From Bradyrhizobium sp. 200 (GTDB lineage Bacteria; Pseudomonadota; Alphaproteobacteria; Rhizobiales; Xanthobacteraceae): a stretch of 64,000 nt of DNA. This document shows positions 1 to 9,360 of the stretch, one piece after another. The stretch is taken from contig NZ_CP064689.1 of the NCBI RefSeq assembly GCF_023100945.1, forward strand, positions 6,864,001-6,928,000. Direction: 5' to 3'. The notes under the pieces are model-generated. The model was not told the origin of the DNA. It saw only the letters and a program-made list of their open reading frames with translations, and ran no database searches. Every line of letters starts with the position of its first letter. Position 1 is the first letter of the stretch. The position numbers and the translations under genes were made by a program.

Positions 1-369
1 TGCCGATAGCACCGCCGCATGCGGCCAGGCCGCTCTCCAGAGGCGCCGGATCATAAGGAAGCTGAGGATCCAGCCCAGCACCATGGTAAGCGTGACATTC
101 GACATGCGAAGCACTGCGATATCGCCACCCGCCCACTGATATGGCCAGTGATAGACGAAGCCGAAAAGGGACGGCGGAATATTGATTGCGTAGGCGAAGG
201 GGTTAGCGATGAAGTTGAGGTACAAACCTTCGTCGGCGAGATTGAGACCGTAACTGCTGTAGTATAGCACCCAAGCGAAAAGGATCGCTGTGGTTATGGC
301 GGACAGAGCCAGTAAACTCCGATCCAGCAAGACTGACGATCCGTTGGAAAATTGGTCGTCTCTTGGCAT
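1..369 (-). CDS. Partial integral membrane protein, GT-C glycosyltransferase-like N-terminus
   Basis: An open frame on the minus strand starts with ATG at 369 and runs off the left edge without a stop. A GGAGG ribosome site lies about 8 bases upstream. The N-terminus reads MPRDDQFSNGSSVLLDRSLL, then a hydrophobic helix, then a loop with SYGLNLADEGLYLNFIANPF, then more hydrophobic segments ending near LSFLMIRRLW. An acidic DE pair in the first periplasmic loop after helix 1 is typical of GT-C (PMT/ArnT-like) membrane glycosyltransferases, so a polyprenyl-phosphate-sugar-using transferase is possible. Only about 120 residues are visible, so the family call is tentative; that it is a real membrane-protein start is better supported. 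Confidence 0.6.
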   Translation of the reverse strand, partial: MPRDDQFSNGSSVLLDRSLLALSAITTAILFAWVLYYSSYGLNLADEGLYLNFIANPFAYAINIPPSLFGFVYHWPYQWAGGDIAVLRMSNVTLTMVLGWILSFLMIRRLWRAAWPHAAVLSA

Positions 370-497
370 ATGCCCCCTCCTGCCAGCCTCTTAGATGAGG
401 CCCACTCCAATGGATATCAGCCCTCGAGAAGATTCTAGCTCACCTGAGCCCCGCAATCTCCTGCCAAAATTGGTAGAGTCTATCGCCTCGGAGTGGG

Positions 498-870
498 ATG
501 GACATGAAGCCGAGCCTGTTCACGGAAGAACAGATCCTCGGGATCTTGCGAGGAAGCCGGGGCGAGGACGACCGACGTATGCCGCAAACACGGATCAACA
601 GCGCAACCTTCTACAAATTGAAAGGCCAAATACGGCGGGGCAGAAGTTCCGATGCCAAGCGACTGAAGGCGCTGAACGACGAGAACACCAAGCTGAAGAA
701 GTTGCTGGTGGTGGCGTTGCTCGACAACACTGTGCCCACAGACGTGCCTGAAAGAATGATGGACGTCCGTGGGCAGGCGTGAGGCCGTCGCTCACCTTCA
801 GGTCGCCTATGGGCCGCGAGCGGCGGGCGTGTACAGCCCTGGAACCGATCAAACTGGGCGCTCAATTCAC
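498..870 (+). pseudogene. IS3-family transposase relic (orfA with start of orfB)
   Basis: A short frame begins MKPSLFTEEQILGILRGS (ATG at 504) and contains KRLKALNDENTKLKKLL, the helix-turn-helix and coiled-coil pattern of IS3-family OrfA. The middle, where the conserved recognition helix should be, is garbled. Just after it, another frame reads REAVAHLQVAYG, the start of an IS3 OrfB, which breaks up by about 870. The rest of OrfB (integrase DDE domain) is absent. This is an old inactive fragment. Confidence 0.75.
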
Positions 871-1025
871 CAAGGGATGTTCAAACTTGCTTCAGCTCTC
901 TCTCGCAGCCTTACAAGCCCCCGATCATAATCGAAATCCCTGGGCAACCCATTTTATGAGCCATGGCTCACTTTTGATTTGGCGATGGATTTGTTCAAAC
1001 TGCTCTGCAGCACGTCGAGTTGCCC

Positions 1026-1243
1026 CGCGGCAATCAGGATGAGAGTGCGTATTGCCGCATAGCGATGTTCCCGATAAAGCTAACGTTGCCTCATCTATTT
1101 TGCTCCCTAGCCAGGGGCGCGAAGGACGCCGGTCGCACAGACTGGTCGGCATAGCGAGCGCGCCGATGTCGCGCTCGGTCCTCGACCGAGCGCTTGCAAA
1201 GCCAACAGACCGTTGATCGGGCGTGACCAGGCCGCCAGCCGCC
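1026..1243. repeat. Copy A of a ~215 bp dispersed direct repeat (transposase-associated)
   Basis: This stretch closely matches 30901-31117 in the same orientation, with scattered substitutions and small indels. Shared blocks include GAGAGTGCGTATTGCCGCAT and CGCGCCGATGTCGCGCTCGG. Copy B abuts the end of the degenerate integrase-type transposase at 31120-31790, so the repeat is probably the tail or flank of that element, left here without its transposase. The minus-strand open frame across copy A (925-1320) looks non-coding. Confidence 0.7.
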
Positions 1244-1668
1244 GAAGGCGGTGGCGCCGCGCCGACCTTGAGCTCGAGATCGTCAACCGCCTCATTGGTG
1301 ATCGAGGCAAACACGGTCAAGCCCAGGCGGACAACTCGAAGTTGACGTGAGCGCTGGTGGTGCTTTTCGTGACGGCGATCAATCGGCCTCAGCAGGAAAT
1401 TGCGATCCGCAAAGCTTCATCTCTTCAAATCCCAAATTGTTTCGCGTCGCGCAGTGGCCGAACAGATAACTCGTGCTCAGAAAGCTCGCAGGATGCCTGT
1501 ATTGGCGCGGGATCACGCCCTACTATTGGCGAAAGCAAGGACACCTTATGAGATGTTTCCATCACAAGCATCCCGCTATGCATTCTGATAGTCGAAATCT
1601 CTGAGAATGGATGGCATACCTACTGCTTCGCTCATGCCAAAATCGGACTTTGCACGGGAAGCAATTTT
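1244..1668. other. Stretch without a recognisable gene
   Basis: Only short overlapping frames are present on both strands, with no family motif, credible ribosome site or consistent codon bias. It separates the transposase-associated repeat from the ahpC relic and may include the former ahpC promoter region. Confidence 0.5.
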
Positions 1669-2218
1669 GTGAAGTACAATATGCATGGAACTGGAAGTCA
1701 GCTGCCTTCGTTCGAAGTCACAGGCGTGAAGCCCGGCTTCCACATGCAGGACGAGAACGGGCAGAGGGCGTTCGAGACGCCGCCTGAAAAACGCTTCCGC
1801 AGAAATGGAAAATCTTCTTGTACCCCAACGATTTTACCTTCGTCTGTCCCACTGAGATCGCCGGGTTTGCGCGCCTGTAAAAGAATCTCATCGACCGTGA
1901 TGCCGTCGTGCTGGGTGGCTCAACCGACAACGAGTTCTGTAAGCTTGCCTGCCGGCACAAGCACAAGGACCTGCACCATCTGCCGATCCTTCAGATTGCC
2001 GACATCAAGGGGCGCGTTGTCGATGGCCTTGTGCGCTAGCCCAACGGTGTCGCCTATCGCTGCACGTTCATCATCGACCCGGCAACACCATTCAGCGCGT
2101 CTATGCGAGAAACCTGAATGTCGGCCAGAGCCCGGAGGACACGCCAGGCGTGCTGGTCGGGCTGCAGACCAACGAGCTCTGCCCCTGCAGCCGGCAGATC
2201 GGGCGAAACGCTGACACC
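1669..2218 (+). pseudogene. ahpC: Decayed alkyl hydroperoxide reductase C (AhpC) peroxiredoxin
   Basis: Pieces of a 2-Cys peroxiredoxin can be followed across frames: QLPSFEVTGVKPGFH, then DFTFVCPTEIAGFARL around 1831-1880 with the peroxidatic Cys in VCPTE, then [19 protein letters not shown], then [11 protein letters not shown] and [14 protein letters not shown] at the end. The frame is broken by at least two frameshifts, and in-frame stops follow the FARL block and the VDGLVR block. It lies directly upstream of ahpD in the usual ahpCD order. The encoded AhpC should not be made as a full protein. The missing active enzyme is the normal partner of AhpD. Confidence 0.85.
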
Positions 2219-2764
2219 ATGTCGATCGAGCAGTTGAAGAACCAGATTCCGGATTTTGCCAGGGACGTCAGGATTAACCTGACGTCGATTTTGACCGATG
2301 CGACGCTGCCGCCGCAGAGCAAATACGGGCTGTTGTTGGCGGCCGCGATCGCAACCCGCAGTTCCAAGGTGATCGCCGCAATGGAATCCGCGGCCGCCGT
2401 GGTCATGACACCGGCGGCTGTCGCGGCGGCAAAATCGGCCGCTTCCGTGATGGCGATGAACAACGTCTACTATCACTTTGTCGATGTCGCCTCTAACCCG
2501 GAATACAAGACCATGCCAGCGCGGCTGCGGATGAACGTGATCGACAGTCCCGGCGTGGATAAGGTCGATTTCGAGCTATGGTCGCTGGCCGTCTCCGCCA
2601 TCAATGGCTGCGGCGCCTGCATAGATGCGCATGAAAGGGCGCTGCAGGAGGCCTGGCTGAGCTCGTCGGAGATCCAGACCGCTGTGCGCTTTGCCGCGAT
2701 CGTGCAGTCAGTTGCGGTTGCGATTGAGGCAGCAGAGCACGGCAGGCTGCACTCGACGAAGTGA
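2219..2764 (+). CDS. ahpD: Alkylhydroperoxidase AhpD
   Basis: The 181-residue protein starts at ATG 2219 ([16 protein letters not shown]), next to the end of the ahpC relic. It carries the AhpD/carboxymuconolactone-decarboxylase signature [11 protein letters not shown], with Cys131 and Cys134 as the redox pair and His138, plus the upstream acidic residue Glu119. These match the spacing of the catalytic Glu, Cys-x-x-Cys and His of characterised AhpD. In the family it reduces AhpC as a lipoamide-linked adaptor or acts as a weak thiol peroxidase in the cytosol. Length and motifs are complete, so the gene looks intact. An orphan ahpD beside a dead ahpC suggests it either serves another peroxiredoxin or is on the way to loss. 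Confidence 0.92.
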   Translation: MSIEQLKNQIPDFARDVRINLTSILTDATLPPQSKYGLLLAAAIATRSSKVIAAMESAAAVVMTPAAVAAAKSAASVMAMNNVYYHFVDVASNPEYKTMPARLRMNVIDSPGVDKVDFELWSLAVSAINGCGACIDAHERALQEAWLSSSEIQTAVRFAAIVQSVAVAIEAAEHGRLHSTK

Positions 2765-2769
2765 TTGCT

Positions 2770-2800
2770 CTTCTCCCTCTCCGCGCTTTTGCGGGAGAAG
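2770..2800 (+). terminator. Hairpin just after ahpD
   Basis: CTTCTCCC (2770-2777) and GGGAGAAG (2793-2800) form a perfect 8-bp stem with a 15-base loop, starting six bases after the ahpD stop. No T run follows, so a factor-independent terminator is not certain; a repetitive extragenic hairpin is the alternative. Confidence 0.4.
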
Positions 2801-4001
2801 GTCGGTTCAGCCACTCAATGCGCGTACTGAACGCGTAAGGTGCCATCATCCGCCGCGCCAAGGCGCGGCGGCCTCTCCGCGCAGGCGGACGGGGCGAGCT
2901 AAATGCGAGGGAGGGCCCGATTCAATCCACTGCCATTTCTTGATCGCCGGCGGATGTTGTTGGCGTAGCATCATTCAACTTAAACAGCACTCCATAGCCG
3001 CCGTCGACCTCGCCAGTCGGCTCGCCTAAGACGCGTCTAGGAATTCTGGGGAGGAAGCTTGCCGCCAGGTCCCGGAGAGTGCGTCGAGTTGTACGATCGT
3101 CGATGCAGCCACAGAATCCGAAGTTATCAATCGCAATAGGTTAGGTCACCAACTCAAAATCCAGTGGTGGATATTGCAAGAAATGCCGCAAGCTTGCCGA
3201 CTGAGCAGCTGATGCAAATTCCTTCGTCGCGACAACTACCATCGTTGGTGGTTGATCCTGATGACTGACACATGGCAAGTATCGACTGCTCAAAATTAGG
3301 CGGATCAACATCTCAAGGAATCCGGCATGCAAGGTCAAGCACGCGCTGCCCTCGCCAACGGTCCTGATCGATGCGTTGACTCGTCGCCAGCTAAGCATGC
3401 AGATCTGCTCCCAACCGCGACCTCTTCCTTCTCGTGGAAGCGCATGCCGGACTATCCGACGCGACCGCCAAGTACGGTGGATCCCGATCCATGATTTTTA
3501 GTCCCCTTCCATCTCGAGTATAATCGATCCCGCGAGCTCTCCGACGACAAGGCGGAGCGCGTGGGCCGCGCCTTGGCAATCGCATTTCGTGAGCCCCAGT
3601 CCATCGCGCAAGTTCCTGCAGAAGGCGACCTCTCGCGCAAGTTGGCGTGGCGAATGCAATTCCTTCCATCATCTGACCCTTGAGCAGAACGACACTCATA
3701 TCCGGCGTCCATAGTACAGGATCATTCTCCGGCTTCGTATCCAGTAGAGTTCATGGCCGCAAACTGCGCACGAACAGCTACAATTTTGCTTTTAAGGGGT
3801 TGGAGTGGGACATCGCGGAAACTCACTCCATCAGAGGAACGGTCGGACTTGGGGGCACGGCAAAGAAGCATCTCGGGGTCAATCTTCAAGGGCCAGCGCG
3901 GTTGTGCGGAGTTGGCACGCATCACGGGTCCTCGCATTTCGAGATACCTCAACCGAGATCACGCAGGCAGTCGCGCCAATCCAAGTGAGGCGGGAAAGAC
4001 C
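2801..4001. other. 1.2 kb without a recognisable gene
   Basis: Several 60-110 codon frames overlap on both strands, but none shows a protein-family motif, a ribosome site or frame-consistent codon bias. Treat as non-coding or heavily decayed sequence between ahpD and the SDR relic. Confidence 0.5.
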
Positions 4002-4685
4002 ATGCAGAATGTGAATATCAAACCCAAGCACTCGATGGGCCTGCACGGCAAGGTGGCATTGGTCGTCGGCGGGCACGGAGCGATCGGCACAACAGTCTCC
4101 CAAACACTGGTTTCTGCTGGTGCAACCATCGTTATTGCAGGACGAAATGGCGATCAGGCGCGTGCGCTCGCCGACCAATTGAGCGACAAAGGGTACATTG
4201 CCGAGGGCCTTGAGCTAGAGGCATCCAACGGCGGAGCCATCAGAGAATTCTCGGCCTTATTGATACAGCACTATGGTTCGATCGACATCGTAGTGAAGTG
4301 CGTCGGCATCAATAAGGAGCAAAGCCTGCTCGAGGTGACAGAGGAAGCATTCGATAAGGTCATTTCCAAGAAGTTGCGTTCGTTCATCGCATCCGGTCAG
4401 CAGTCGATCTTGAACCTATGTGGGGGAGCCTATTGCCGGCCTGACTCCAATGAGCACTTGATGAGGCTGTCGAGCTGCCTCATTCAACGGCAACGAAGCG
4501 CGGGAGCAATCGCTGAAACGCGGACCGAATTAGAACGATCGTGCTCTCGTTCAGTCAGGTGCCAGGCATTCGAAGTCATGGACTCAGTCGGCCGCCTCCA
4601 GCCCATGGACTCCCAATCGCCGCGTTGCTCCCGAAGTCCATCGAATTTACGCACCGCTATGCTACAGCGGCATCACGGTCGGTAG
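4002..4685 (+). pseudogene. Truncated short-chain dehydrogenase/reductase (SDR)
   Basis: From ATG 4002 the frame gives a standard SDR Rossmann start: HGKVALVVGGHGAIG, with the glycine-rich nucleotide-binding motif, then VIAGRNGDQARALADQL, then DIVVKCVGINKEQSLLEV at the position of the NNAG strand. Similarity is lost after about 4420, and the catalytic Ser and the Tyr-x-x-x-Lys pair are not found in this frame. The remaining codons to the stop at 4685 look random. A frameshift or deletion after the cofactor half is the simplest reading. The substrate cannot be guessed. It is followed by the aminotransferase at 4844. Confidence 0.7.
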
Positions 4686-4843
4686 CATGCTCGGCATGCT
4701 GTGCAAAGGAAATGCTTTGGAAGAGTGCTGCGCTTTCGAGCAAATTCCGGGCTTCGCGCCTCAAGCTACCCGTCAGAAGCCGGCTGCACTAGCAGTTTGT
4801 TAGCTATTTAGGACTGAGAACCCAAAGAGTTACAGGAATGAAA

Positions 4844-5962
4844 ATGGCCCGGAAGCAGATTAGTCTAATGCGAGCGGCGCCGCCATACCTGCCAGCGCTT
4901 TCCGAGGCTCTTCGGAAAACGTGGGCAGCATTCGCGGAATCGGACGAAGACCTCGTTCGGGATTTTCGGCAACGTCGTGACAACCGGAACGAAGAGAATC
5001 GTTCCGCTGGGGTGGACTGGATCGGGAATCGTGTCAGGCCGGCTCCTGCCCCGCACAGAATACTGGTGACCAACGGCACCATGAATAGCATTCTTTTGCT
5101 GACGTGTTCTCTCGTTCCGCCGGGAAACGTCCTCCTTACGGAGGAACTTACAGTTCCCCAGATCTACACGCTCGCGAAGATTGCGTCCGTCGAAGTGCAG
5201 GGCGTGCGAATTGACAAAAAAGGCCTGATTCCGGACGATTTCGAGCGGAAGTGTAGGAAACATGCGCCGAGGGCAGTTTATATCAATTGCACAGTTCACA
5301 ATCCGACCGCCTATGTGACGCCAACAGAAAGGCGCAAAGAGATTGCGGAGATCGCGCGCAAATACGGTCTTCAGATCATCGAGGACGAAGCCCAAGCTCT
5401 CTATTTGGAGGATTTGCCCGATTCGTTTGCGACGATAGCACCCGATATTTCGTGGTATTTGATGGGATTGTCGAAATATTTGAGCCTCGACGTCCGCATA
5501 GCTTTTGTGGTCGCGCCATCGGAACGTCTCTTAGCAAACAATTTGGAACGTCTCCTTCAGGTCTCGACGTGGCATCCTGAGCCAGTGATGGCATCGGTTG
5601 TCACTCGTTGGATACGAAGCGGAGTTGCCCAGAGCCTTCTCCGGTCAGTCCGTACTGAAATCCGCAAGAGACAGGCGATCGTTTCCGAACTGCTCTCAGA
5701 TATCGATGGATTTCGAGGATCATCTGGCATTCATTTTTGGCTGCCGGCACCGGCCGGCGTCGATAGCGAGCAATTCAGCCGAATGATTGCTGAAGCCGGA
5801 ATTCTCGTGCAGCCGAGTAAACTTTATGCCGGCGACTGTGGGGCGCGTTTCGAAGGAATTCGTCCCAGCGTTGGAGATCCTGTGGATTTCGCTGAAATCC
5901 GCTACGCGGTGGAAGTCATTCGCGACATCTATTACCTGTTTTGGTTTGGCTCAGTGCCTTAA
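4844..5962 (+). CDS. Fold-type I aminotransferase, MocR-type aminotransferase domain without HTH
   Basis: The start MARKQISLM at 4844 is chosen because AGGA lies six bases upstream; ATG 4838 is too close to it. The 372-residue product has aminotransferase class I/II features: VTNGTMNSI near residue 77, HNPTAYVTPTERR near 152-163 (canonical NPTG region), DEAQ with Asp181 for the pyridine nitrogen, and GLSKYLSLDVRIAF with candidate PLP lysine Lys211 and Arg218. The order resembles the C-terminal domain of MocR/PdxR regulators, but the N-terminal winged helix is absent, so it should act as an enzyme. The amino donor and acceptor are unknown. It stands alone on its strand after the SDR relic. Confidence 0.8.
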   Translation: MARKQISLMRAAPPYLPALSEALRKTWAAFAESDEDLVRDFRQRRDNRNEENRSAGVDWIGNRVRPAPAPHRILVTNGTMNSILLLTCSLVPPGNVLLTEELTVPQIYTLAKIASVEVQGVRIDKKGLIPDDFERKCRKHAPRAVYINCTVHNPTAYVTPTERRKEIAEIARKYGLQIIEDEAQALYLEDLPDSFATIAPDISWYLMGLSKYLSLDVRIAFVVAPSERLLANNLERLLQVSTWHPEPVMASVVTRWIRSGVAQSLLRSVRTEIRKRQAIVSELLSDIDGFRGSSGIHFWLPAPAGVDSEQFSRMIAEAGILVQPSKLYAGDCGARFEGIRPSVGDPVDFAEIRYAVEVIRDIYYLFWFGSVP

Positions 5963-6388
5963 ATACCGTGGGAACGAAGATGAACGAGGATTGGCCAATT
6001 CTGCGTACGGAAGGCGGTGCCGAAACTTCAGGGTCTGGCCGCAGCTAGTCAGCACTCCCAGTTGCGATCTCCGCCGATAGTTTAGAACCACGCGAACCGA
6101 ATAGTTTTGTCAGACTGATGGAGTTTTACCGCTCTCTTCGACCGGCCGTGTCAGCGTCCTGCGCTAGCCTATCCTCGTGGCTTCGACAGAAAATGTTTGG
6201 GGCACTTGGGTCGAAGTCCTCTCGATACTGCCATAGAGAAGTGTCTGCACCCGTCCATAACTCGTGGGTCACTGCGTGAGCCGACGCACGCTGTTCTACC
6301 CGCCCGGGCAACACGCGGTGCAATCAATAAGGTTGGACAGAACAATGCCCCTCGTGGCGGAGTGTTGGCTCGCCCGCTGAGATGTTGA
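5963..6388. other. Non-coding stretch after the aminotransferase
   Basis: Short overlapping frames only; no motif recognised. It runs up to the small protease-like fragment that precedes the IS66 element. Confidence 0.5.
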
Positions 6389-6604
6389 ATGGCTTCGCAT
6401 CGTCCTCGCGACGACAGACGCTTCAATGAGAAAACCGCTCCCGATGATCTTTTGTCTTCGGCCAGAGCGAACTTCAACTGGCTTCTATCAATGAGTTACG
6501 GTGACAGCGGCTCGCCGATTGTCGCCGATCAGTCTCCCTCCGGTGTGGGCCGTCTTGTTGGGTTAAGTCGATTGCGCTGTAACAGTCCTTATGGACGGCC
6601 ATAA
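6389..6604 (+). pseudogene. Small fragment with a GDSGSPIV serine-protease-like motif
   Basis: The 71-codon frame includes NWLLSMSYGDSGSPIVADQS followed by GRLVGLSRL. GDSGSP followed by a short strand and VGL resembles the catalytic-Ser region of chymotrypsin-like proteases, and the frame is cut by the start of IS66. No His or Asp motif was found upstream. It could be the tail of a disrupted protease gene or a chance match. Confidence 0.3.
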
Positions 6605-6977
6605 GCACAGTACTCAGATTGAGCGGTTAGAGGTCGTCGAGACGGGCCGGCGACGGCGCTGGTCCGACGACGAGAAGCTCAAGATCGTTCTGGAGAGCAT
6701 GCAGACTCCGCGTGCAATATCATCGACAGCGAGGCGCCATGGGATTTCGCGCTCATTGCTGATGACGTGGCGGCGCGCCTTCCGCCCCGAGCCCGCGGGC
6801 TCTGACATAGATCGGACCGGCTTCGTGAGGGCGGTGGTTGCTACTGCCGAGTCGGAACCCGCACGAGCGAGCGGCCGCATGGTAATCGAGATCGGAAAGG
6901 ATCGTCGCGTCATTGTCGACGCCGATGTCGATGCGGCCGCGCTGGCGCGGGTGCTTGCCATTCTGGAGCGGCGATGA
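6591..6977 (+). CDS. tnpA: IS66 accessory protein TnpA
   Basis: The 128-residue protein carries a transposase_8/helix-turn-helix N-terminus: RRRRWSDDEKLKIVLESM, then ISSTARRHGISRSLLMTWRR. The C-terminal half, MVIEIGKDRRVIVDADVD, is typical of IS66 OrfA. In the family it is needed with TnpB for transposition of the tnpC-encoded transposase. It overlaps tnpB by four bases (ATGA at 6974-6977), which implies translational coupling. Confidence 0.92.
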   Translation: MDGHKHSTQIERLEVVETGRRRRWSDDEKLKIVLESMQTPRAISSTARRHGISRSLLMTWRRAFRPEPAGSDIDRTGFVRAVVATAESEPARASGRMVIEIGKDRRVIVDADVDAAALARVLAILERR

Positions 6978-7321
6978 TCCCGGTCGCGGCAGGTGTGCGG
7001 ATCTGGATCGCCAGCGGCCACACCGACATGAGGAAAGGTATGAATGGCCTGGCGTTGTTGGTGCAGGAGGGCCTTGGCCGCGATCCGTTTGCGGGCGACG
7101 TCTTCGTGTTCCGCGGTCGCGCGGGTTCGTTAATTAAAGCCCTGTGGCATGACGGGATCGGACTGTCGCTCTACGCCAAGCGGCTGGACCGCGGTCGCTT
7201 CGTGTGGCCGGCGACGGTGGATGGTGTGGTGGCGCTGAGCGCTGCACAGATGAGTTATCTGTTGGAGGCGATCGACTGGAGAAATCCGCAACACACCTGG
7301 CGACCGCAGAGCGCGGGCTAG
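6974..7321 (+). CDS. tnpB: IS66 accessory protein TnpB
   Basis: The 115-residue protein begins MIPVAAGVRIWIASGHTDMR and contains RKGMNGLALLVQ, FVFRGRAGSLIKALWHDGIG and YAKRLDRGRFVWP, the standard IS66 Orf2 signature. Its start codon overlaps the tnpA stop. Full length for the family. Its biochemical role in transposition is not established; it is required together with TnpA in tested IS66 elements. Confidence 0.95.
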   Translation: MIPVAAGVRIWIASGHTDMRKGMNGLALLVQEGLGRDPFAGDVFVFRGRAGSLIKALWHDGIGLSLYAKRLDRGRFVWPATVDGVVALSAAQMSYLLEAIDWRNPQHTWRPQSAG

Positions 7322-7390
7322 GCTTAAAAAGGTTCTGAGGTGCAGAAAAAAGTCGCCGCAAATCGCTGATTTTGTGATTCCATCGGCCTC

Positions 7391-9031
7391 ATGAAAGCTG
7401 GTGCTGAAGCCCTGCCAGACGACGTCGAAGCGCTGAAAGCGGCCTTGATCGTTGCACGCGCGGAGGCTGCCGCTGCCCTGGCTCAACAATCCGATGACCA
7501 GGCGCTGATCGCCCATCTGAAGCTGCAGATCGAGAAGCTGAACCGCGACCGCTATGGCCCACGGTCCGAGCGCACCGCGCGGCTTTTGGATCAGCTTGAG
7601 TTGACGCTGGAGGAACTGGAGACCGCGGCGACGGAAGACGAGCTTGCCGCCGAAATGGCGGCGGCCAAAACCACGAACACAACCACCATCGTGGCGTCGT
7701 TCACGCGCAAGCGGCCGTCTCGCAAACCGTTCCCGGACCATCTGCCCCGCGAACGCGTGATCATACCAGGGCCGACGGCTTGTGCCTGCTGTGGAGGCGC
7801 GCGGCTGTCCAAGCTCGGCGAGGACATTACCGAGACGCTGGAGGTCATCCCGAAGTCTTGGAAGGTGATCCAGCACGTCCGTGAGAAGTTCAGTTGCCGG
7901 GACTGCGAGAAGATCAGCCAGGCTCCGGCGTCGTTCCACGTCATCGCGAGAGGCTGGGCCGGACCCAGCCTGCTGGCGATGGTGCTGTTCGAGAAGTTTG
8001 GCCAGCATCAGCCGCTCAACCGGCAGGCCGAGCGCTACGCCAAGGAGGGCGTGCCGGTCAGTCTGTCGACCCTGGCCGACCAAGTCGGTGGCTGCACGGC
8101 GGCGCTGATGCCCTTGTTCAAGCGCCTCGAGGCCTACGTGCTGAGTGCCGAGCGATTGCATGGCGACGACACCAGGGTGCCGGTTCTGGCCAAAGGCAAG
8201 ACCGACACCGGCCGGATCTGGGTCTATGTACGCGACGACAAACCTTTTGGCGGGCCGGCGCCGCCAGGGGCGGTGTTTTATTACTCGCGTGACCGGGCCG
8301 GCAAGCATCCCCAGGCACACCTGGCCAACTACACCGGGATCTTCCAGGCTGACGCCTATGAAGGCTATGGCAAGCTTTACGAGGCTGGCCGCGTGCCTGG
8401 ACCAATCCTGGAAGCCGCCTGTTGGGTCCATGCCCGGCGTCCGTTCTTCGTGATGGCGGATCTGGCCGAGAACGCCCGTCGCAAGGCGCAAGGCAAGAAG
8501 CCGGCGGTGATCTCGCCGCTGGCGCTGGAAGCGGTCCGCCGGATCGATGAGCTGTTTGAGATCGAGCGGGCGATCAACGGACAAAGCCCTGAAAGGCGCA
8601 GGGCTGTTCGACAGGAGCTCAGCGCGCCGCTGGTCGCCAATCTGGAGGCCTGGATGCGAGAGCAGCGCGCCAAACTCTCGCGCGGCAACGATGTCGCCAA
8701 GGCAATGGATTACATGCTCAAGCGCTGGATCGCGTTCACGCGCTTCCTCGACGATGGCCGCATCTGCCTGTCCAACAATGCCGCTGAACGCGGCGTGCGC
8801 GGTATCGCCCTGGGAAGAAAATCCTGGTTGTTCTGCGGCTCCGATCGTGGCGGCGAGCGGGCCGCTATTATGTACAGCTTGATCGTCACGGCTAAGATGA
8901 ACGATATCGATCCGCAGGCCTGGCTCGCCGACGTTCTCGCGCGCATCGCTGCGCATCCAGTCCAAAGACTCGATGATCTGCTGCCATGGAACTGGCGTAA
9001 GTCCAGCGCGCAGGCCAGTCAGGCCGCCTAA
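7391..9031 (+). CDS. tnpC: IS66 transposase TnpC (DDE)
   Basis: The 546-residue product has the expected IS66 layout: an N-terminal coiled-coil and HTH region (LKLQIEKLNRDRYGPRSERT), a zinc-finger-like CXCC segment (ACACCGGARLSKLGEDI and FSCRDCEKISQ), then the DDE core with LHGDDTRVPVLAKGKTDTGR, FQADAYEGYGKLYE and LSNNAAERGVRGIALGRK. Length matches active members. It is separated from tnpB by 69 bases. The catalytic acidic residues appear present, so the element may still be mobile. Confidence 0.95.
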   Translation: MKAGAEALPDDVEALKAALIVARAEAAAALAQQSDDQALIAHLKLQIEKLNRDRYGPRSERTARLLDQLELTLEELETAATEDELAAEMAAAKTTNTTTIVASFTRKRPSRKPFPDHLPRERVIIPGPTACACCGGARLSKLGEDITETLEVIPKSWKVIQHVREKFSCRDCEKISQAPASFHVIARGWAGPSLLAMVLFEKFGQHQPLNRQAERYAKEGVPVSLSTLADQVGGCTAALMPLFKRLEAYVLSAERLHGDDTRVPVLAKGKTDTGRIWVYVRDDKPFGGPAPPGAVFYYSRDRAGKHPQAHLANYTGIFQADAYEGYGKLYEAGRVPGPILEAACWVHARRPFFVMADLAENARRKAQGKKPAVISPLALEAVRRIDELFEIERAINGQSPERRRAVRQELSAPLVANLEAWMREQRAKLSRGNDVAKAMDYMLKRWIAFTRFLDDGRICLSNNAAERGVRGIALGRKSWLFCGSDRGGERAAIMYSLIVTAKMNDIDPQAWLADVLARIAAHPVQRLDDLLPWNWRKSSAQASQAA

Positions 9032-9033
9032 CC

Positions 9034-9276
9034 ATGGCCGGGATCAGCTACGTCTTCACGATCAGCCGTGTCGCTGAAATGCTCGGCGAGGATGAGGAGT
9101 GGCTCGACGAGATCAGTATCGTACTGGATCCGGAAGACGGTCGTCTCGGCGTTCTCGGCCTCGGCGAAGAATCGACAACCGCCTTTGCACCCTTCGGCAT
9201 CGATAACCTCGCCGAGCTCGTCCAAATCTATAAAGCCGACCCCAGTCTACTTCCCCGCCCTAAACCGCGCGAGTGA
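9034..9276 (+). CDS. Small IS66-associated hypothetical protein
   Basis: An 80-residue acidic protein starts two bases after the tnpC stop: MAGISYVFTISRVAEMLGED, then VLDPEDGRLGVLGLGEES. I know similar small proteins downstream of tnpC in rhizobial IS66 copies, but no function is established. The tight spacing suggests cotranscription with tnpC. Confidence 0.75.
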   Translation: MAGISYVFTISRVAEMLGEDEEWLDEISIVLDPEDGRLGVLGLGEESTTAFAPFGIDNLAELVQIYKADPSLLPRPKPRE

Positions 9277-9360
9277 ACTCGCCGCGGTGCTCACCGGATG
9301 CTAACGCCGATCAACACTGAATTCTTCCAACATTTGGGGAGCACTAGGTGGTGTGGACAC

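Larger units (their letters stand above)
6591..9276 (+). mobile_element. IS66-family insertion sequence, apparently complete gene set
   Basis: Four consecutive plus-strand genes, tnpA, tnpB, tnpC and a small accessory gene, occur in the order and spacing typical of IS66 elements. All frames are open. The terminal inverted repeats could not be fixed by eye; the given limits are the coding limits and the element extends somewhat beyond them. It appears to interrupt the protease-like fragment to its left. Confidence 0.9.

Noticed and set aside
925..1320. 131-codon minus-strand frame over repeat copy A
   Set aside because: The sequence is a dispersed element end also found at 30.9 kb, where the corresponding frame is broken, so it is not maintained as a protein.
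7130..8965. Long minus-strand frame (611 codons) across the IS66 transposase
   Set aside because: It is antisense to tnpC, which has clear IS66 motifs. The frame lacks any protein-family pattern and reflects the high GC of the coding strand.
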